Source: Anolis sagrei (lineage: Eukaryota > Chordata > Lepidosauria > Squamata > Anolidae). Taken from it: a stretch of DNA of 64,000 bases. The stretch spans positions 127,366,252-127,430,251 of the forward strand of contig NC_090026.1 in NCBI RefSeq assembly GCF_037176765.1, in the 5' to 3' direction. Position numbers and translations under genes: made by a program. Positions 21,661-32,061 of the stretch are shown piece by piece. The notes beneath the pieces are model-generated. The model was given only the letters and a program-made list of their open reading frames with translations, had not been told where the DNA came from and ran no database searches. Numbering within the stretch: the first letter of the stretch is position 1; each line of letters starts with the position of its first letter.

Positions 21661-22440
21661 ACTTACTTACTTACTTACTTAGGCGATCCCTCGTAGCTTG
21701 AGGATGATTGTCTTCCAGATGTGGTGTCTTGACAGTGGGTCTGTAGGTAGCTCTGGAGCCCTATTATTGATCTGCATCTTCTCCTGCCGTGAGAACATCG
21801 GTTTCCACGTGGAAGGAGGTCCCGGTCAGGGTTGGCTTGACACACCTTCCTCTTGGCACGTTTCTCCCTTTCGCCCTCCATTCATGCCTCTTTGAATTCT
21901 CCAGCACTGCTGGTCACAGCTGACCTCCAGTTAGAGTGCTCAAGGCCAGGGATTCCCAATTCTCTGTGTCTATACCACTGTTTTTGAGGTTGGCTTTAAG
22001 ACCATCTTTAAATCTCTTTTCCTGTCCACCAATATTCAGTTTTCCATTCTTGAGTTTGGAGTAGAGTAACTGCTTTGTGAGATGATGATCGGGCATTTGG
22101 ACAACGTGGCCAGTACAGCGGAGTTGATGATGTAGGAGCATCGCTTCAATGCTGGTGGTCTTTTTTTCTTCCAGCACGCAGACATTTGTCTGCCTGTCTT
22201 CCCAAGAGATTTGCAGGATTTTTCAGAGGCAGTGCTGATGGCATCGTTCCAGGAGATTGGGGGCAAACTGGGAAGAGATTCTCCAGGACCTCACAGTGGC
22301 CAACTCCACGTTTCACAGGCGTATAGCAGGGTTTGGAGGACAATGACTTTATAAACAAGCACCTTGGCATCCCTATGGATGTCCCAGTCCTCAAACACTC
22401 TTTGCTTCATTTGGAAGAATGCTGCACTCTGTGAAAACAG
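21661..22440 (-). mobile_element. LINE-Z 3' end (C2H2-finger LINE)
   Basis: On the minus strand: a KCPIIISQSSYS-like degenerate region, EAMLLHHQLRCTGHVVQMPD, KNGKLNIGGQEKRFKDGLKA, NLKNSGIDTENWESLALS, and the finger region CSHGRRRCRSIIG with decayed cysteines. The 3' tail is a CTTA repeat (AAGT on the coding strand) at 21661-21682. An MRTGTSIGMPRCLFIKSLSS segment shows homology to 33990. Confidence 0.8.
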
Positions 22441-22459
22441 AGGGCCTACTATAATGTGA

Positions 22460-22938
22460 CATCAGACTGGCAACAAAGATCCACCTAGTCAAAGCCATGG
22501 TATTCCCTGTAGTCACCTACGGATGTGAGAGCTGGACCTTGGGGAAGGCTGAGCGAAGGAAGATCGATGCTTTTGAGCTGTGGTGTTGGAGGAAAGTGCT
22601 GAGAGTGCCTTGGACTGCGAGAAGATCCAACCAGTCCATCCTCCAGGAAATAAAGCCCAACTGCTCACTGGAGGGAAGGATACTAGAGACAAAGTTGAAG
22701 TCCTTTGGCCACATCATGAGGAGACAGCAAAGCCTGGAGAAGACAATGATGCTGGGGAAAGTGGAAGGCAAAAGGAAGAGGGGCCGACCAAGGGCAAGAT
22801 GGGTGAATGGCATCCTTGAAGTGACTGGACTGACCTTGAAGGAGCTGGGGGAGGTGACGGCTGACAGGGAGCTCTGGCATGGGCTGGTCCATGAGGTCAC
22901 GAAGAATCGGAGACGACTGAATGAATGAACAACAACAA
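22460..22938 (+). mobile_element. BovB LINE, 5'-truncated, with target-site duplication
   Basis: Flanked by CTATAATGTGA on both sides (22449-22459 and 22939-22949). The open stretch codes for VTYGCESWTLGKAERRKIDA, LRVPWTARRSNQSILQEIKP and DRELWHGLVHEVTKNRRRLN, and ends in AACAACAACA. The clean 11-bp duplication makes this one of the younger BovB insertions here. Confidence 0.93.
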
Positions 22939-22989
22939 CTATAATGTGAAATGCTGAGATTCTTTCAGACTAGTATGTGAGGCATAAGT

Positions 22990-23812
22990 TGTACCATCAC
23001 ACCCAGATACTATGAAGTTAAAACTAAGATGTGCTTCTCTCTTTATCTGGGCAAACCACGCATGCCTTTCTTAAAAGCTCCAAATTCTCAGCAACTGAGG
23101 TCAGTCCAGAATTGAACATCAACAGAACATTTATTTTACAAAGTCCTTGGCAGACTTGGCACAGCTTGATGAAGTTACAAACAAAACAGTCAGTTTGGGA
23201 AACCATACAGATGTTCTTTCTTTCCTTTTTCCTTCAGTTACCCAGTTAACTTATCCCCAAAGGTAGAAAAAATCCTGAGATCTTTTACCCTAACCCTGAG
23301 CTGTTGTCTTTCAGAAAGAGCAAGTCTTCCCCTATCTAAGCTCAAGGTTAGTTTTGGAGATGAAGTAATGAAGCCTTTCTTAATGGCAGAGAAATCCAGA
23401 GATATTCCCTACCCCAGCAATGAGCTACTGTCTTCTAGAAAGAGGTCTTTCTCTATCTGAGCTCGACACCAGTTTCAAAGGCATAACCTTGACCCTAAGC
23501 GCAATCTCAATCGTACTCACAATGGCTTGTCCGAGCTTGCCTAGCTGGCCACCAACACATCTGAGGCTTTTTCTATACTGAAGAAGGCAGGGAAGATTCC
23601 AAAATGGAGAACTCATCCTCAAGAAAAAGGGTGGTCTCTAGACCCAAAGAGATACTTTTTAAACCAATAGTTGCAAGGGCTTGCAGGCTGGCTTCCAACC
23701 TCTGTTAATAATTAACTTTCAGGGTACTGCTGCAACCCTGGGGAAAATGCAAAAGGGCGCTATCTCAAGCAACTAAAAAGCAATGCAAACCAAGCTCCTG
23801 GAAGACGGAACA
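22990..23812 (-). mobile_element. Solo LTR, family 2 (fossil)
   Basis: Read on the minus strand it starts TGTTCCGTCTTCCAGGAG and ends GGTGTGATGGTACA. The flanks TAAGT (22985-22989) and TGAGT (23813-23817) are a 5-bp duplication with one change. It aligns over its length with the split copy at 25286-26914. No internal region is attached. Old, judging by divergence between the two copies. Confidence 0.7.
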
Positions 23813-23817
23813 TGAGT

Positions 23818-24339
23818 GGTCTTTCTTCCTCTCTCTCCATATTTTTGTAATGTGGCAGCTGAGAAAGAAAACTCAAAAATACCTTCCAAAGGATGGCATC
23901 TGGAGCATGAAATTACCGATGTGGTGGGAAGCTTTATCTAGGTCTATCATTATGCCAGCATGCACTTATTTATTTATATAACACCCCTTTCGCAACGGGT
24001 TAGCACTTGCTTAATTTATTGTCTGTTGGGTAGCTTTGTGGTTTTATTTTTTATTCGTAAGAGACGTTGGATGTATTTGTTGTATATTGCAGAATATCCA
24101 TCATGGCATCAAATATTAAAGAGTTGCCTTCTATGTTATGGCACTTTCCTTGAAATACGCTTTGCTATTTGCTATGGTATTTATTTACTGGTGAGCAAGC
24201 ACGGACAGGATTATCCCACACTTGGATGGTTTGGCATTCCAGTTCACACCAATGATCTTAAATTGCATATATGCTGAATGAGTTGCTGGCAACCTGCCTA
24301 TGATTGAGCCATACCCTTATAAAGGCTGGCTTGGAATTG
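23818..24339. other. No recognised feature
   Basis: AT-rich, no known repeat or credible gene. Confidence 0.35.
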
Positions 24340-24835
24340 TTGGTTAATGCAATCTGACGCCACTTAAACTCCCAAGGCTCAAGGTTTTGGAAACATGAGA
24401 GTTGTAGTTTTACAAAAACTTTGCCCTTTCTCCCAAAGCGTGATGGGCCTCACTAAATACAACTCCCAATATTCCATAACATTCAACCATGGCAGTCAGG
24501 AGCCCTGGTGACGCAGTGGGTCAAACCTTTGTGCCAGGAGGACTGCTGACTGACATGTGAGTGGTTCGAATCTGGGTATAGTGCGTTGAGCTCCCACTGT
24601 TAGCTCCAGCTCCCCATGCAGCAACATGAGAGAAGCCTCCCACAAGGATGGTAAAACATCAAACATTCAGCTGTTCCCTGGGCAATGTCCTTGCAGACGG
24701 CCAATTCTCTCACACCAGAAGCTACTTGCAGTTTCTCAAGTCGCTTCTGACACGGAAAAAAAAAGCCATGGTAGTTAAAGTGATGCCAAATTGCATTCAT
24801 TGTATAGTATGGAATAGATCCATCCCTTGTTTCAT
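24340..24835. mobile_element. hAT-like MITE (TGGCAGTTAAAGTGG type), interrupted by a SINE
   Basis: The halves 24345-24496 and 24769-24835 together show the inverted-repeat arms CGCCACTTAAACTCCCAAGG and CCATGGTAGTTAAAGTG. Related foldback copies lie at 28720-28870, 53650-53830 and 54600-54840. Confidence 0.6.
24497..24768 (+). repeat. tRNA-derived SINE, full length (AGGAGCCCTGGTGACGCAG head)
   Basis: Head AGGAGCCCTGGTGACGCAGT with an A-box-like stretch, B-box-like GGTTCGAATCT at 24560-24570, a body with CTCCAGCTCCCCATGC, and tail CTCAAGTCGCTTCTGACACG plus poly-A. CCATGGYAGT flanks both sides. The same family forms the tandem array at 61391-62490. Confidence 0.8.
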
Positions 24836-25130
24836 ATATTTTGGACTTTTACGTTTTCAGTATGCCTGTTAACTGTGCTTTTCATGCATTTCGTAAACTT
24901 ATGACCTGGACAGTTTCATATTCTGAAATAATATGATTCCTTACATGTGCTCTTGAACTTTTGGTCTAGAATTGGGGACAAATTGGGAATAGATTCTCCA
25001 GGACCTCACAGCAGCCAAAATTTTTAAAACTGTGACACTGGGAAGACAAATGCCCTCTGTTTATGAAATAAGACCCCCTATTTTTTCTGCATTTGAATGC
25101 ATAGTGTATAGATGTATGGATATGCAGGTA
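24836..25130. other. No recognised gene
   Basis: A short LINE-Z-like scrap (AATTGGGGACAAATTGGGAAT, TTCTCCAGGACCTCACAG) lies at 24970-25015; otherwise nothing. Confidence 0.35.
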
Positions 25131-25285
25131 GATTGGGCCCTAGGGTGGTGCGGCGTTGAACCACTGAGCTGCCAAACTTGCTGACCGAAAGGTTGGCAGT
25201 TCGAATATGGGGAGTGGGTTGAGCTCCTGCTGTTAGGCATAGCTTCTGCCAACCTAGCAGTTTGAAAACATGCAAATGTGAGTAA

Positions 25286-26914
25286 TGTTCCATCTCCCAG
25301 GAGATTGGTTTGCCTTACCTTACAGTTGCTTGAAGTTGCTATCTCTTGCATTTTCTCCCAGGGCTGCTGCAGCTCTGCAAGAGCTCTGAAAGTTAACAGT
25401 TTCAGAGGCTGGAAAGCCAGCCTGCAGGACTCTTTGCAACTATTGGCCTAGAGAGCAGCTCTTTGGGTTTAGAGACCGCCCTTTCTCCCAGGGAAGAGAT
25501 CTCCATTTTGGAATCTCCCCTGCCTCTTTAGTTAGAGAAGGAACTTCAGATGTGCTGGTGGTTAGTCAGGGTAGCTCTGGGAGAATCATTGTAAGTACTA
25601 TTGAGCAATATTATAGTTAGATATTGAGAATCAGATATAGATTAAGATACTATAGATAAATATTGAGTAAGTGTTGGGGTTCAGCCTGAGTTTGAACTTG
25701 AACCTGATTCTCTGTTTGTTCCTCCTGATGCTAATGAAAATATATTTACTGATGCTAATGAAAATGTACCTCTTGATACCAATGCTCCTGAAATTAGTGA
25801 GGAAGAAACTTCTGTAGGTTTGGAAAATGCCAATGTTCCTGAAATTAGTGAGGAAGGAACTTCTGTAGGTTTGGAAAATGCCAATGTTCCTGAAATTAGT
25901 GAGGAAGGAACTTCTGTAGATTTGGAAAATGAAAGTACCAGTGTTCATGAGAATGTTTCAGAGGGAAGCCATGACCTTTCACTCCCTTCTGCACCTGTTA
26001 ACTTTAATGAGAACAGAAGGGGCCAGATTTGGCAAGACAGAAGTAAATCACTCAGCTTGCGTAGGTCTTCCCGACTAAAAGAAAAACAAACAATGGCTTC
26101 AAAGCAGAGGGGCGGTTCACGGAACCAATTCTTCGGCTTGAAGTGCCTTCCGCCGAGCTGACTTTCTCAATTCAGGCATCGTTTCAGATTGATGAAGACC
26201 TTGGCAGTTCTCCCGGTTTCCCTGGCCATGGTCTTGAAAGATTTCTAGGATATCAAGCACGGTTAGTGGATTGCTAACAGGTTCCAGTATTTTACAGTGT
26301 GGCTTTGGGTTTTGTTTTGTCCATTTAAATTCATGTTTGCTGATTTTGCTATGGCTTTTGACTTGCATTTTTCCTTTATTTTGTAACCATTTTTCTTCAA
26401 TAAAAAAGGATTGTTTTTCACAGTCAAGTGTGGTGGATAGTTATCTTAGGGCCTTGTTCCCTGCTCTGGATTGCAACAGTAAGATTGAGTCATAGATAGA
26501 TACATTTAGTATTGAGATATTGAGCTTTACTTCATCTCCAAAGCTAACCTTGAGCTATAGATAGGGAAAAAAACCTGCTTTTTTTCTGAACCATAGCAGC
26601 TCAGGGTTAGGGTGAAAGATTTCAGAATCTTATCTGCCATTTTGGGGGAAGGTTGCCTTAGTAACTCAAGGAAAGGAAAGAAAGATCATCTCTATTGCTT
26701 CACCAATTGACTGTTCTGTTTGTAACCTTGATGAACTGTGCCAAGTCTGCAAGGACTTTGAACAATAAATATTCCTTTTTTGATATTCAAAAGCCTTTAA
26801 TAGTCTCAGTTGCTGAATATCTCAAACTTCTAAAGAAAGACACTCGCCGTTCGCTCAGACATAGAGAGCAGCACATCTTAGTTTATTTTTATAACGTCTG
26901 GGTGTAACATCACA
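25286..26914 (+). mobile_element. Solo LTR, family 2 (fossil), itself split by a family 1 LTR
   Basis: Starts TGTTCCATCTCCCAGGAG inside the SINE and ends GGTGTAACATCACA. The flanks AGTAA and ATTAA are consistent with a decayed 5-bp duplication. It aligns with the reverse copy at 22990-23812 on both sides of the inserted element. A polyadenylation signal AATAAA is at about 26765. It is older than the LTR inside it. Confidence 0.7.
25672..26478 (+). mobile_element. Solo LTR, family 1 (fossil) inside the family 2 LTR
   Basis: TGTTGGGGTTCAGCC to GGATTGCAACA, flanked by perfect GTAAG repeats (25667-25671 and 26479-26483). The same family as 2173-2866. It contains a 51-bp direct duplication (25818-25868 and 25869-25919), a long acidic open frame and AATAAA at 26399. 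The perfect duplication suggests a fairly recent insertion; no internal region remains. Confidence 0.88.
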
Positions 26915-27060
26915 ATTAATAATAATCATCTTTATTTGTATATCACTCTATCTCTCCGAAGGGACTCAGGGGGGTTTCCAGCATGGTATAGCATTGCAAT
27001 TACCAACATAAGATCAGTTCAGTACTAATTACATCGAACTGCTCAGATCTCGACAACTAC
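26915..27060 (-). repeat. L2-type 3' tail with AAT repeat
   Basis: On the minus strand it ends in the CCTGAGTCCCTTCGGAGAGA tail followed by ATTATT, like copies at 30207, 39040 and 56975. Its 5' limit, perhaps to 27243, is unclear. Confidence 0.5.
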
Positions 27061-27261
27061 AAAAGGCCTGGGCTAGTGCAATGAGGTGGACTAGGGCCTG
27101 GGGAGTGGATAAAGTGCAAGTATTGCCTTTCTGATTGTCAGGGAGGGACCTGGAGCTATTTATTTCCAAGGTCTGCTGCATAAGCACAAGAAAACTGGGA
27201 CAATGAGGAAACATAGGGCCAGAGAAACTGGTAAGGTGCATAACAAGTAGATCAATAGCTA

Positions 27262-28270
27262 CAGCTCTGGGAAGATCAGGGTGCTCCATGACCTCGGAGG
27301 TATCTAGACAACGCCGGAAGATCAGGGTGTTCCATGACCTCGGAGGTGTCTACAGACAATGCCGGAAGGTCAGGGTGCTCCATGACCTTGGAGGTTTCTA
27401 CAGACAACGGCAGAAGGTCAGGGTGCTCCATGACCTTGGAGGGGTCTACAGAAAACGCCAGAAGGTCAGGGTACTCCATGACCTTGGAGGTGTCTACAGA
27501 AAACGCCAGAAGGTCAGGGTGCTCCATGACCTTGGAGGTGTCTACAGACAACGCCGGAAGGTCAGGATGCTCCATGACCTTGGAGGTGTCTACAGATAAC
27601 GGCTGAAGGTCAGCATGCTCCATGGCCTTGGAGGTGTCTACAGACAATGCCGGAAGGTCGGGGTCCTCCATGACCTTGGAGGTGTCTACAGACAATGCTG
27701 GAAGATCAGGGTGCTCCATGACCTTGGAGGTGTCTACAGACAACGGCGGAAGGTCAAGGTGCTCCATGACCTTGAAGGTGTCTACAGATAACGGCTGAAG
27801 GTCAGCATGCTCCATGGCCTTGGAGGTGTCTACAGACAATGCCGGAAGGTCGGGGTCCTCCATGACCTTGGAGGTGTCTACAGACAATGCTGGAAGATCA
27901 GGGTGCTCCATGACCTTGGAGGTGTCTACAGACAACGGCGGAAGGTCAAGGTGCTCCATGACCTTGAAGGTGTCTACAGATAACGGCTGAAGGTCAGCAT
28001 GCTCCATGGCCTTGGAGGTGTCTACAGACAATGCCGGAAGGTCAGGGTCCTCCATGACCTTGGAGGTGTCTACAGACAATACTGGAAGATCAGGGTGCTC
28101 CATGACCTTGTCTACAGACAACGGCGGAAGGTCAAGGTGCTCCATGACCTTGAAGGTGTCTACAGACAACGCCAGAAGGTCAGGTGCTCCATGACCTTGG
28201 AGATGTCTGCAGATAATGTCGGAATGTCAGGGTGCTCCATGACCTTGGAGGTGTCTACAGACAACGCTGG
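27262..28270 (+). repeat. 48-bp minisatellite with 192-bp higher-order period, from SINE body
   Basis: About 21 units of TCCATGACCTTGGAGGTGTC/TACAGACAACGCCGGAAGGTC type sequence. Variant units recur in blocks of four: the GGCTGAAGGTCAGCATGC variant starts at 27601, 27793 and 27985, exactly 192 apart. The unit is homologous to the region of the Sauria SINE just before CTCTTCAGCTTAGAAATGGA. Because 48 is divisible by three it holds a 297-codon minus-strand frame of 16-residue repeats, which I regard as fortuitous. Confidence 0.92.
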
Positions 28271-28454
28271 CTCTTCAGCTTAGAAATGGAGATGAGCACC
28301 ACCCCTCAGAGTTAGACATGATTAGATTTAATGTCAGGGGAAACCTTTACCTTTACTTTACAAGTAGACATCTGAACGCCTTTCCTGGAATTTTATGAAT
28401 AATTGAGATTTTAAAAGGTCAGAAACAGCACTGTGGGTGGAGAGTAATGAGGGG

Positions 28455-28715
28455 ATCATAGAATCATAGAATCATAGAGTTGGAAGAGACCTCATGGACC
28501 ATCCAGTCCAACCCCCTGCCAAGAAGCAGGAATATTGCATTCAAATCACCCCTGACAGATGGCCATCCTGCCTCTGTTTAAAAGCTTCCAAAGAAGGAAC
28601 CTCCACCACACTCCGGGGCAGAGAGTTCCACTGCTGAACGGCTCTCACAGTCAGGAAGTTCTTCCTCATGTTCAGATGGAATCTCCTCTCTTGTAGTTTG
28701 AAGCCATTGTGTTTA
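28455..28715 (-). mobile_element. CR1 LINE 3'-end fragment
   Basis: [20 protein letters not shown] and WNSLPRSVVEVPSLEAFKQR on the minus strand, with three ATTCTATG units at the terminus. Truncated at about 28715, where a MITE half begins. Confidence 0.88.
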
Positions 28716-28719
28716 TCAA

Positions 28720-28870
28720 TGTTTATAGTTTGATGAGGCTCCAAGCAATTCTTGGGCAGAGGAGGAAAAAGACCTTGTAAAACTACAACTCCCACGATTT
28801 GCTAGCATTGCATCTGGGAGGTTAAAGGTATGTCAAACTGCATGCAATGTGGATGCATCCCCATTCAGAC
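28720..28870. repeat. hAT-like MITE fragment
   Basis: AAACTACAACTCCCACGATTT and GTCAAACTGCATGCAATGTGG match the right arm of the MITE at 24340 and 53650. Confidence 0.5.
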
Positions 28871-29088
28871 ACTTCTACCCATCTCTTGGCCTTGGAAAAG
28901 GTCACTCTTTCTCAAAGGAAGGTAAGGTGAACTCCCTCTGAACAAATTTTGCCAAGGAAATCCTTGACAAGATTGCTCTACATGAGAAATGACTTGAAGG
29001 CTCCTTACAAGATCAACAACCCAAGTTGTTCCATCAGAGGGTTGACAGCACCACCTGGCTGCAGGATCACTACATTTTTTTTCATTGC

Positions 29089-29135
<47 letters not shown>

Positions 29136-29398
29136 AATAATTGTTTCTTGAGACATTCTCGACTCTGACTCATCTAATTTTTCATAGCCCTGTCTCATAG
29201 ACATTTTATCACACTTCTTCTTGGAAGCAGTATGTAGATGGGAGTGAAAGAGAAGATTTTACTCTCTCTCTCTAAAGATCCATAAAAATTGACTTCCCAC
29301 CTTCCAACTTCAAGATTTAAATCATTGGAATTATTAAGCTTCATCTTAATATCAAGCTAAACCACTTGCCACTGACTGAAACAAAGAAAATGTTTCCA
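28871..29398. other. Unannotated stretch with a CA microsatellite
   Basis: About 21 CA units at 29091-29133; otherwise no gene or known repeat. Confidence 0.6.
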
Positions 29399-30199
29399 TC
29401 TATATAAATAAAAATGTAATGTTTGTTTGTGGGATTGACATAACTCAAAAACCACTGGGGGAATTGACACCAAATTTGGACACAAGACACCTACTAACTC
29501 AATGTATGTCCTTCACTCAAAAAAAATTCATTTTGTCATTTGAGAGTTTTATAGTTCACCTACAATCAAAGAGCACTCTAAACCCCACGAATGATGGAGA
29601 TGAACCAAAACGTGGTACACAGGACTCCCATGGTCAACAGAAAACACTAGAAGGGTTTGGTGGACATTGACCTTGAGTTAGGGAGTTGTAGTTCACCCAC
29701 ATCCAGAGAGCACTGTGGACTCAAACAATGATAGATCTAGACCAAACTTGGCACAAATATTCGATATGCCCAAATATGAACACAGATGGAGTTTGGGGAA
29801 ATAGACCTTGACATTTGGGAGTTGTAGTTACTGGGATTTATAGTTCACCTACAATCAAAGAGAATTCTGAACCCCACGAATGACAGAATTGGGGCAAACT
29901 TCCCACACAGAACCCCCATGACAAACAAAAAATACTTAAGGCCATCCAGTCCAACTCCCTTCACCAGTGCAAGAAAACGTAATCAAAGCCCTCCTGACAA
30001 CGAGCCATCCAGCCATAGATATAGATAGATATGATTCACACACACACAGATATAGTATCATAGATTTGAAAGGGACCCCTAAAGAAGGACAATGATATGT
30101 TGCGTGTTCCAGAGTAGGCAAACCAGACACTCTCCACATCAACCCTAACAAAGAAACAACAAGAAAAACTGTTTACCCACAAGCATAAAAAATTACATG
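29399..30199 (+). mobile_element. Helitron-like element, 3' terminus lost
   Basis: Starts TCTATATAAATAAAAATG after A, continues with the shared module repeats, then AAGGCCATCCAGTCCAACTC and CAGAGTAGGCAAACCAGACA, which match the reverse of 19560-19850. It stops at the AAT repeat at 30207 before the CTAG end. Confidence 0.65.
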
Positions 30200-30238
<39 letters not shown>

Positions 30239-30400
30239 CCTTTATTTATACCCCGCTAACATCTCCCGAAGGACTCGGTGTGGCTTACATGAGGCTGAGA
30301 CCCAACACAACAAAAAACAACAGCATAACAAATATAACAATAAATGAACTCATAAAACAAGCAGTTTTGGTGTAGTAGATACACACACAAGTCTTGGTAA
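30200..30400 (-). repeat. L2-type 3' tail with AAT repeat
   Basis: An AAT tract (30201-30237) plus the reversed tail: AGCCACACCGAGTCCTTCGG and GATGTTAGCGGGGTATAAAT on the minus strand. Confidence 0.6.
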
Positions 30401-30565
30401 ATATCCTGTGAAAATACAGACAACCTGGTTCTCAAGGGGGTTCTCTTATTATCCACCACCCAGTGATCTCAAAACAGCAGGCAGAAGAACCCTGTGGACG
30501 GAGATAAATGTTTCAAAATTCCTCATCCTTTCTTGCTGAGATGTGGGTGTAGGAGGTCATATAGG

Positions 30566-31492
30566 CAGGGCGGCTCGTCCATTACGCGAAGTAAGTGGTC
30601 GCAGAACACTTTTTTTGCCAGGGGCGCAGAGGCGCCTCTGTAAATGCCCCTCGACAGCCACTTGAGGAGCGGCCCCTCAGCTCACAACAGCCTTAGCAGT
30701 CCAGGGGAAGCCTCGGCTTTCTTGCCTCGCTGCCGGGCGATCCTCTTCCCAATGGGGCTGGGCCCTTGAGCCTCACCTCGCCCCTCTTGTTCCTGCTCCA
30801 CCCAGCCACTGGGTGCGCGAGCAGAGCCGCCGCTCAATCGTTCTCTGTGTTCGATCCCTTCCCCATGACCCTTCCCTTCCCCTTTCCCGATCTCCTGGCG
30901 CTCCACCCGCCTCCTCTCCTCTCCCCAATCCGCGGGTGGGTCAAAGGGTGGAGCCGCCACGCCTGGCCCGCTTCGGGTCCGGAGGCATGTCTGAAGACCC
31001 CAGCGTGCGCACCAAAAGTCGCCTCTTCTCCTGACTTTCTCTTCAGCCATTGGGACCAAGAGAGAGAGAGAGAGAGCCCCTCCGGCTGGAGGTATCTCCC
31101 ACCTCCGCTCCCTCCTTTGTTTTTGTGCCTATCTTCAGGAAAGGTGGGCATCTCCACCTCTCTCTCTCTCTCTCTCTCTCTCTCGGTCCCAATGGCTGAA
31201 GAGAAAGTCAGGAGAAGAGGTGACTTTTGGTGCACACGCCGGGGTCTTCAGGCACGCCTCCGGACCCAATGCGGGCCAGGCAAGGGAGCAAATGCGGCAA
31301 GGTAAACTATTACTGGGATGTATAGTTCACCTACAATCAAAGAGTATTCTGAACTCCACCAATGATGGAATTGAACCAAATATGGCACACAGAACTCTCA
31401 CGACAAACAGAAAATATATATCAATGATTGGTTGGGGAGGCGCGCCAAAATACTGTTTGCTTACTGTTGAAAATTACCTAGGGCTGCCTCTG
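30566..31492. mobile_element. Non-autonomous hAT element with CpG-rich inverted-repeat interior
   Basis: Ends CAGGGCGGCTCGTCC and TAGGGCTGCCTCTG, flanked by perfect 8-bp repeats CATATAGG (30558-30565 and 31493-31500). The last 185 bases match the element at 2013-3017. The middle, 30635-31300, is GC- and CpG-rich, unlike all surrounding DNA, and holds a long inverted repeat (30959-31283). Confidence 0.85.
30959..31283. repeat. Long inverted repeat with complementary GA and CT microsatellites
   Basis: The left arm (about 30959-31075: GCCTGGCCCGCTTCGGGTCC to CAGCCATTGGGACC and AGAGAG) is complementary to the right arm (about 31160-31283: CTCTCT, GGTCCCAATGGCTGAAGAG to GCGGGCCAGGC). Arms are about 115 bases with few mismatches and a loop of about 90. 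A transcript would fold into a long hairpin. Confidence 0.85.
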
Positions 31493-31585
31493 CATATAGG
31501 GGTAAGTGCAAGTATGTGCAAATGCAGTCCTCCTTGCCCTCTGCACAGCCAAAACCTGGTGGAACCCAGTTGAGGAAAAATGTTG

Positions 31586-31740
31586 CCAGTGTGGTGTAAT
31601 GGTTTGAACAGGGTTCAATTCATCACGCAGCCATGGAAACCCACTGGGTGACCCTGGACAACTCACACACTCTCAGTCCCAGGAACCTCTGTGATAAGCT
31701 TTAAGGCCATCATAAATTGGACATGACTTGAAGGCTGGCA
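31586..31740 (+). repeat. tRNA-derived SINE (GTGTGGTGTAATGGTTTGA head)
   Basis: Head CCAGTGTGGTGTAATGGTTT, then CACTGGGTGACCCTGGACAA and tail ATTGGACATGACTTGAAGGC. A different tRNA SINE family from those at 24497 and 25135. Confidence 0.65.
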
Positions 31741-32060
31741 GCTGTAGTCCCCTCCTCTTACTGGTACTAGGTACTGAACCATGAACCTTTCACCTGCAAA
31801 GTGGATTGACTGCATCTATAACCTACCTTGAGATTATGCAATAAGGAGATGTGGTATTTGCCCCAGTTAACTGCCAAGTTCAATTAAATTTAATTATGTT
31901 CCAAGCTACTAAATGTTTTTATAAGGCATGAGCTTTATTACTGGTCTATTTCAATAGTGAAACTTCTAGCAATGTTATATCTACTGGCCATGCTGGTGTT
32001 GTTGTTGTTGTTGTATTTATTTATACTGGTTCTAGTTTGATTTCTTACTGCTGTTGTCAC
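31741..32060. other. No recognised feature
   Basis: AT-rich; a short GTT repeat at 31993-32012. Confidence 0.35.
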
Positions 32061-32061
32061 A

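Larger units (their letters stand above)
25135..28362 (+). repeat. Sauria-type SINE, split by nested insertions and internally expanded
   Basis: The 5' half (25135-25285) has the tRNA-like head GCGTTGAACCACTGAGCTGCC, a B-box-like GGCAGTTCGAAT and CCAACCTAGCAGTTTGAAAA. The sequence resumes at about 27246 (AAGTAGATCAATAGCTAC) and ends at 28362 with GCTTAGAAATGGAGATGAGC, GAGTTAGACATGATTAGATT and an AACCTTTACCTTTACTTT tail, the BovB-related tail of Sauria SINEs. Between lie a family 2 LTR, an L2-type tail element and the 48-bp array. This reading as one SINE is an inference from matching break points. Confidence 0.65.

Noticed and set aside
25820-26161. Acidic 113-codon frame as a host protein
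   Set aside because: It lies wholly within an LTR bounded by TG...CA and GTAAG repeats and has a counterpart in the second copy of that LTR.
27276-28169. 297-codon minus-strand frame of 16-residue repeats (VMEHPDLPALSVDTSK type)
   Set aside because: It is the 48-bp SINE-derived minisatellite. A period divisible by three keeps any frame open, and the unit is SINE sequence with no start context or flanking exons.
30766-31305. 179-codon frame in the CpG-rich block as a captured exon
   Set aside because: It runs across GA and CT repeats and both arms of an inverted repeat; no recognisable domain. A captured CpG island is possible, but coding is not supported.
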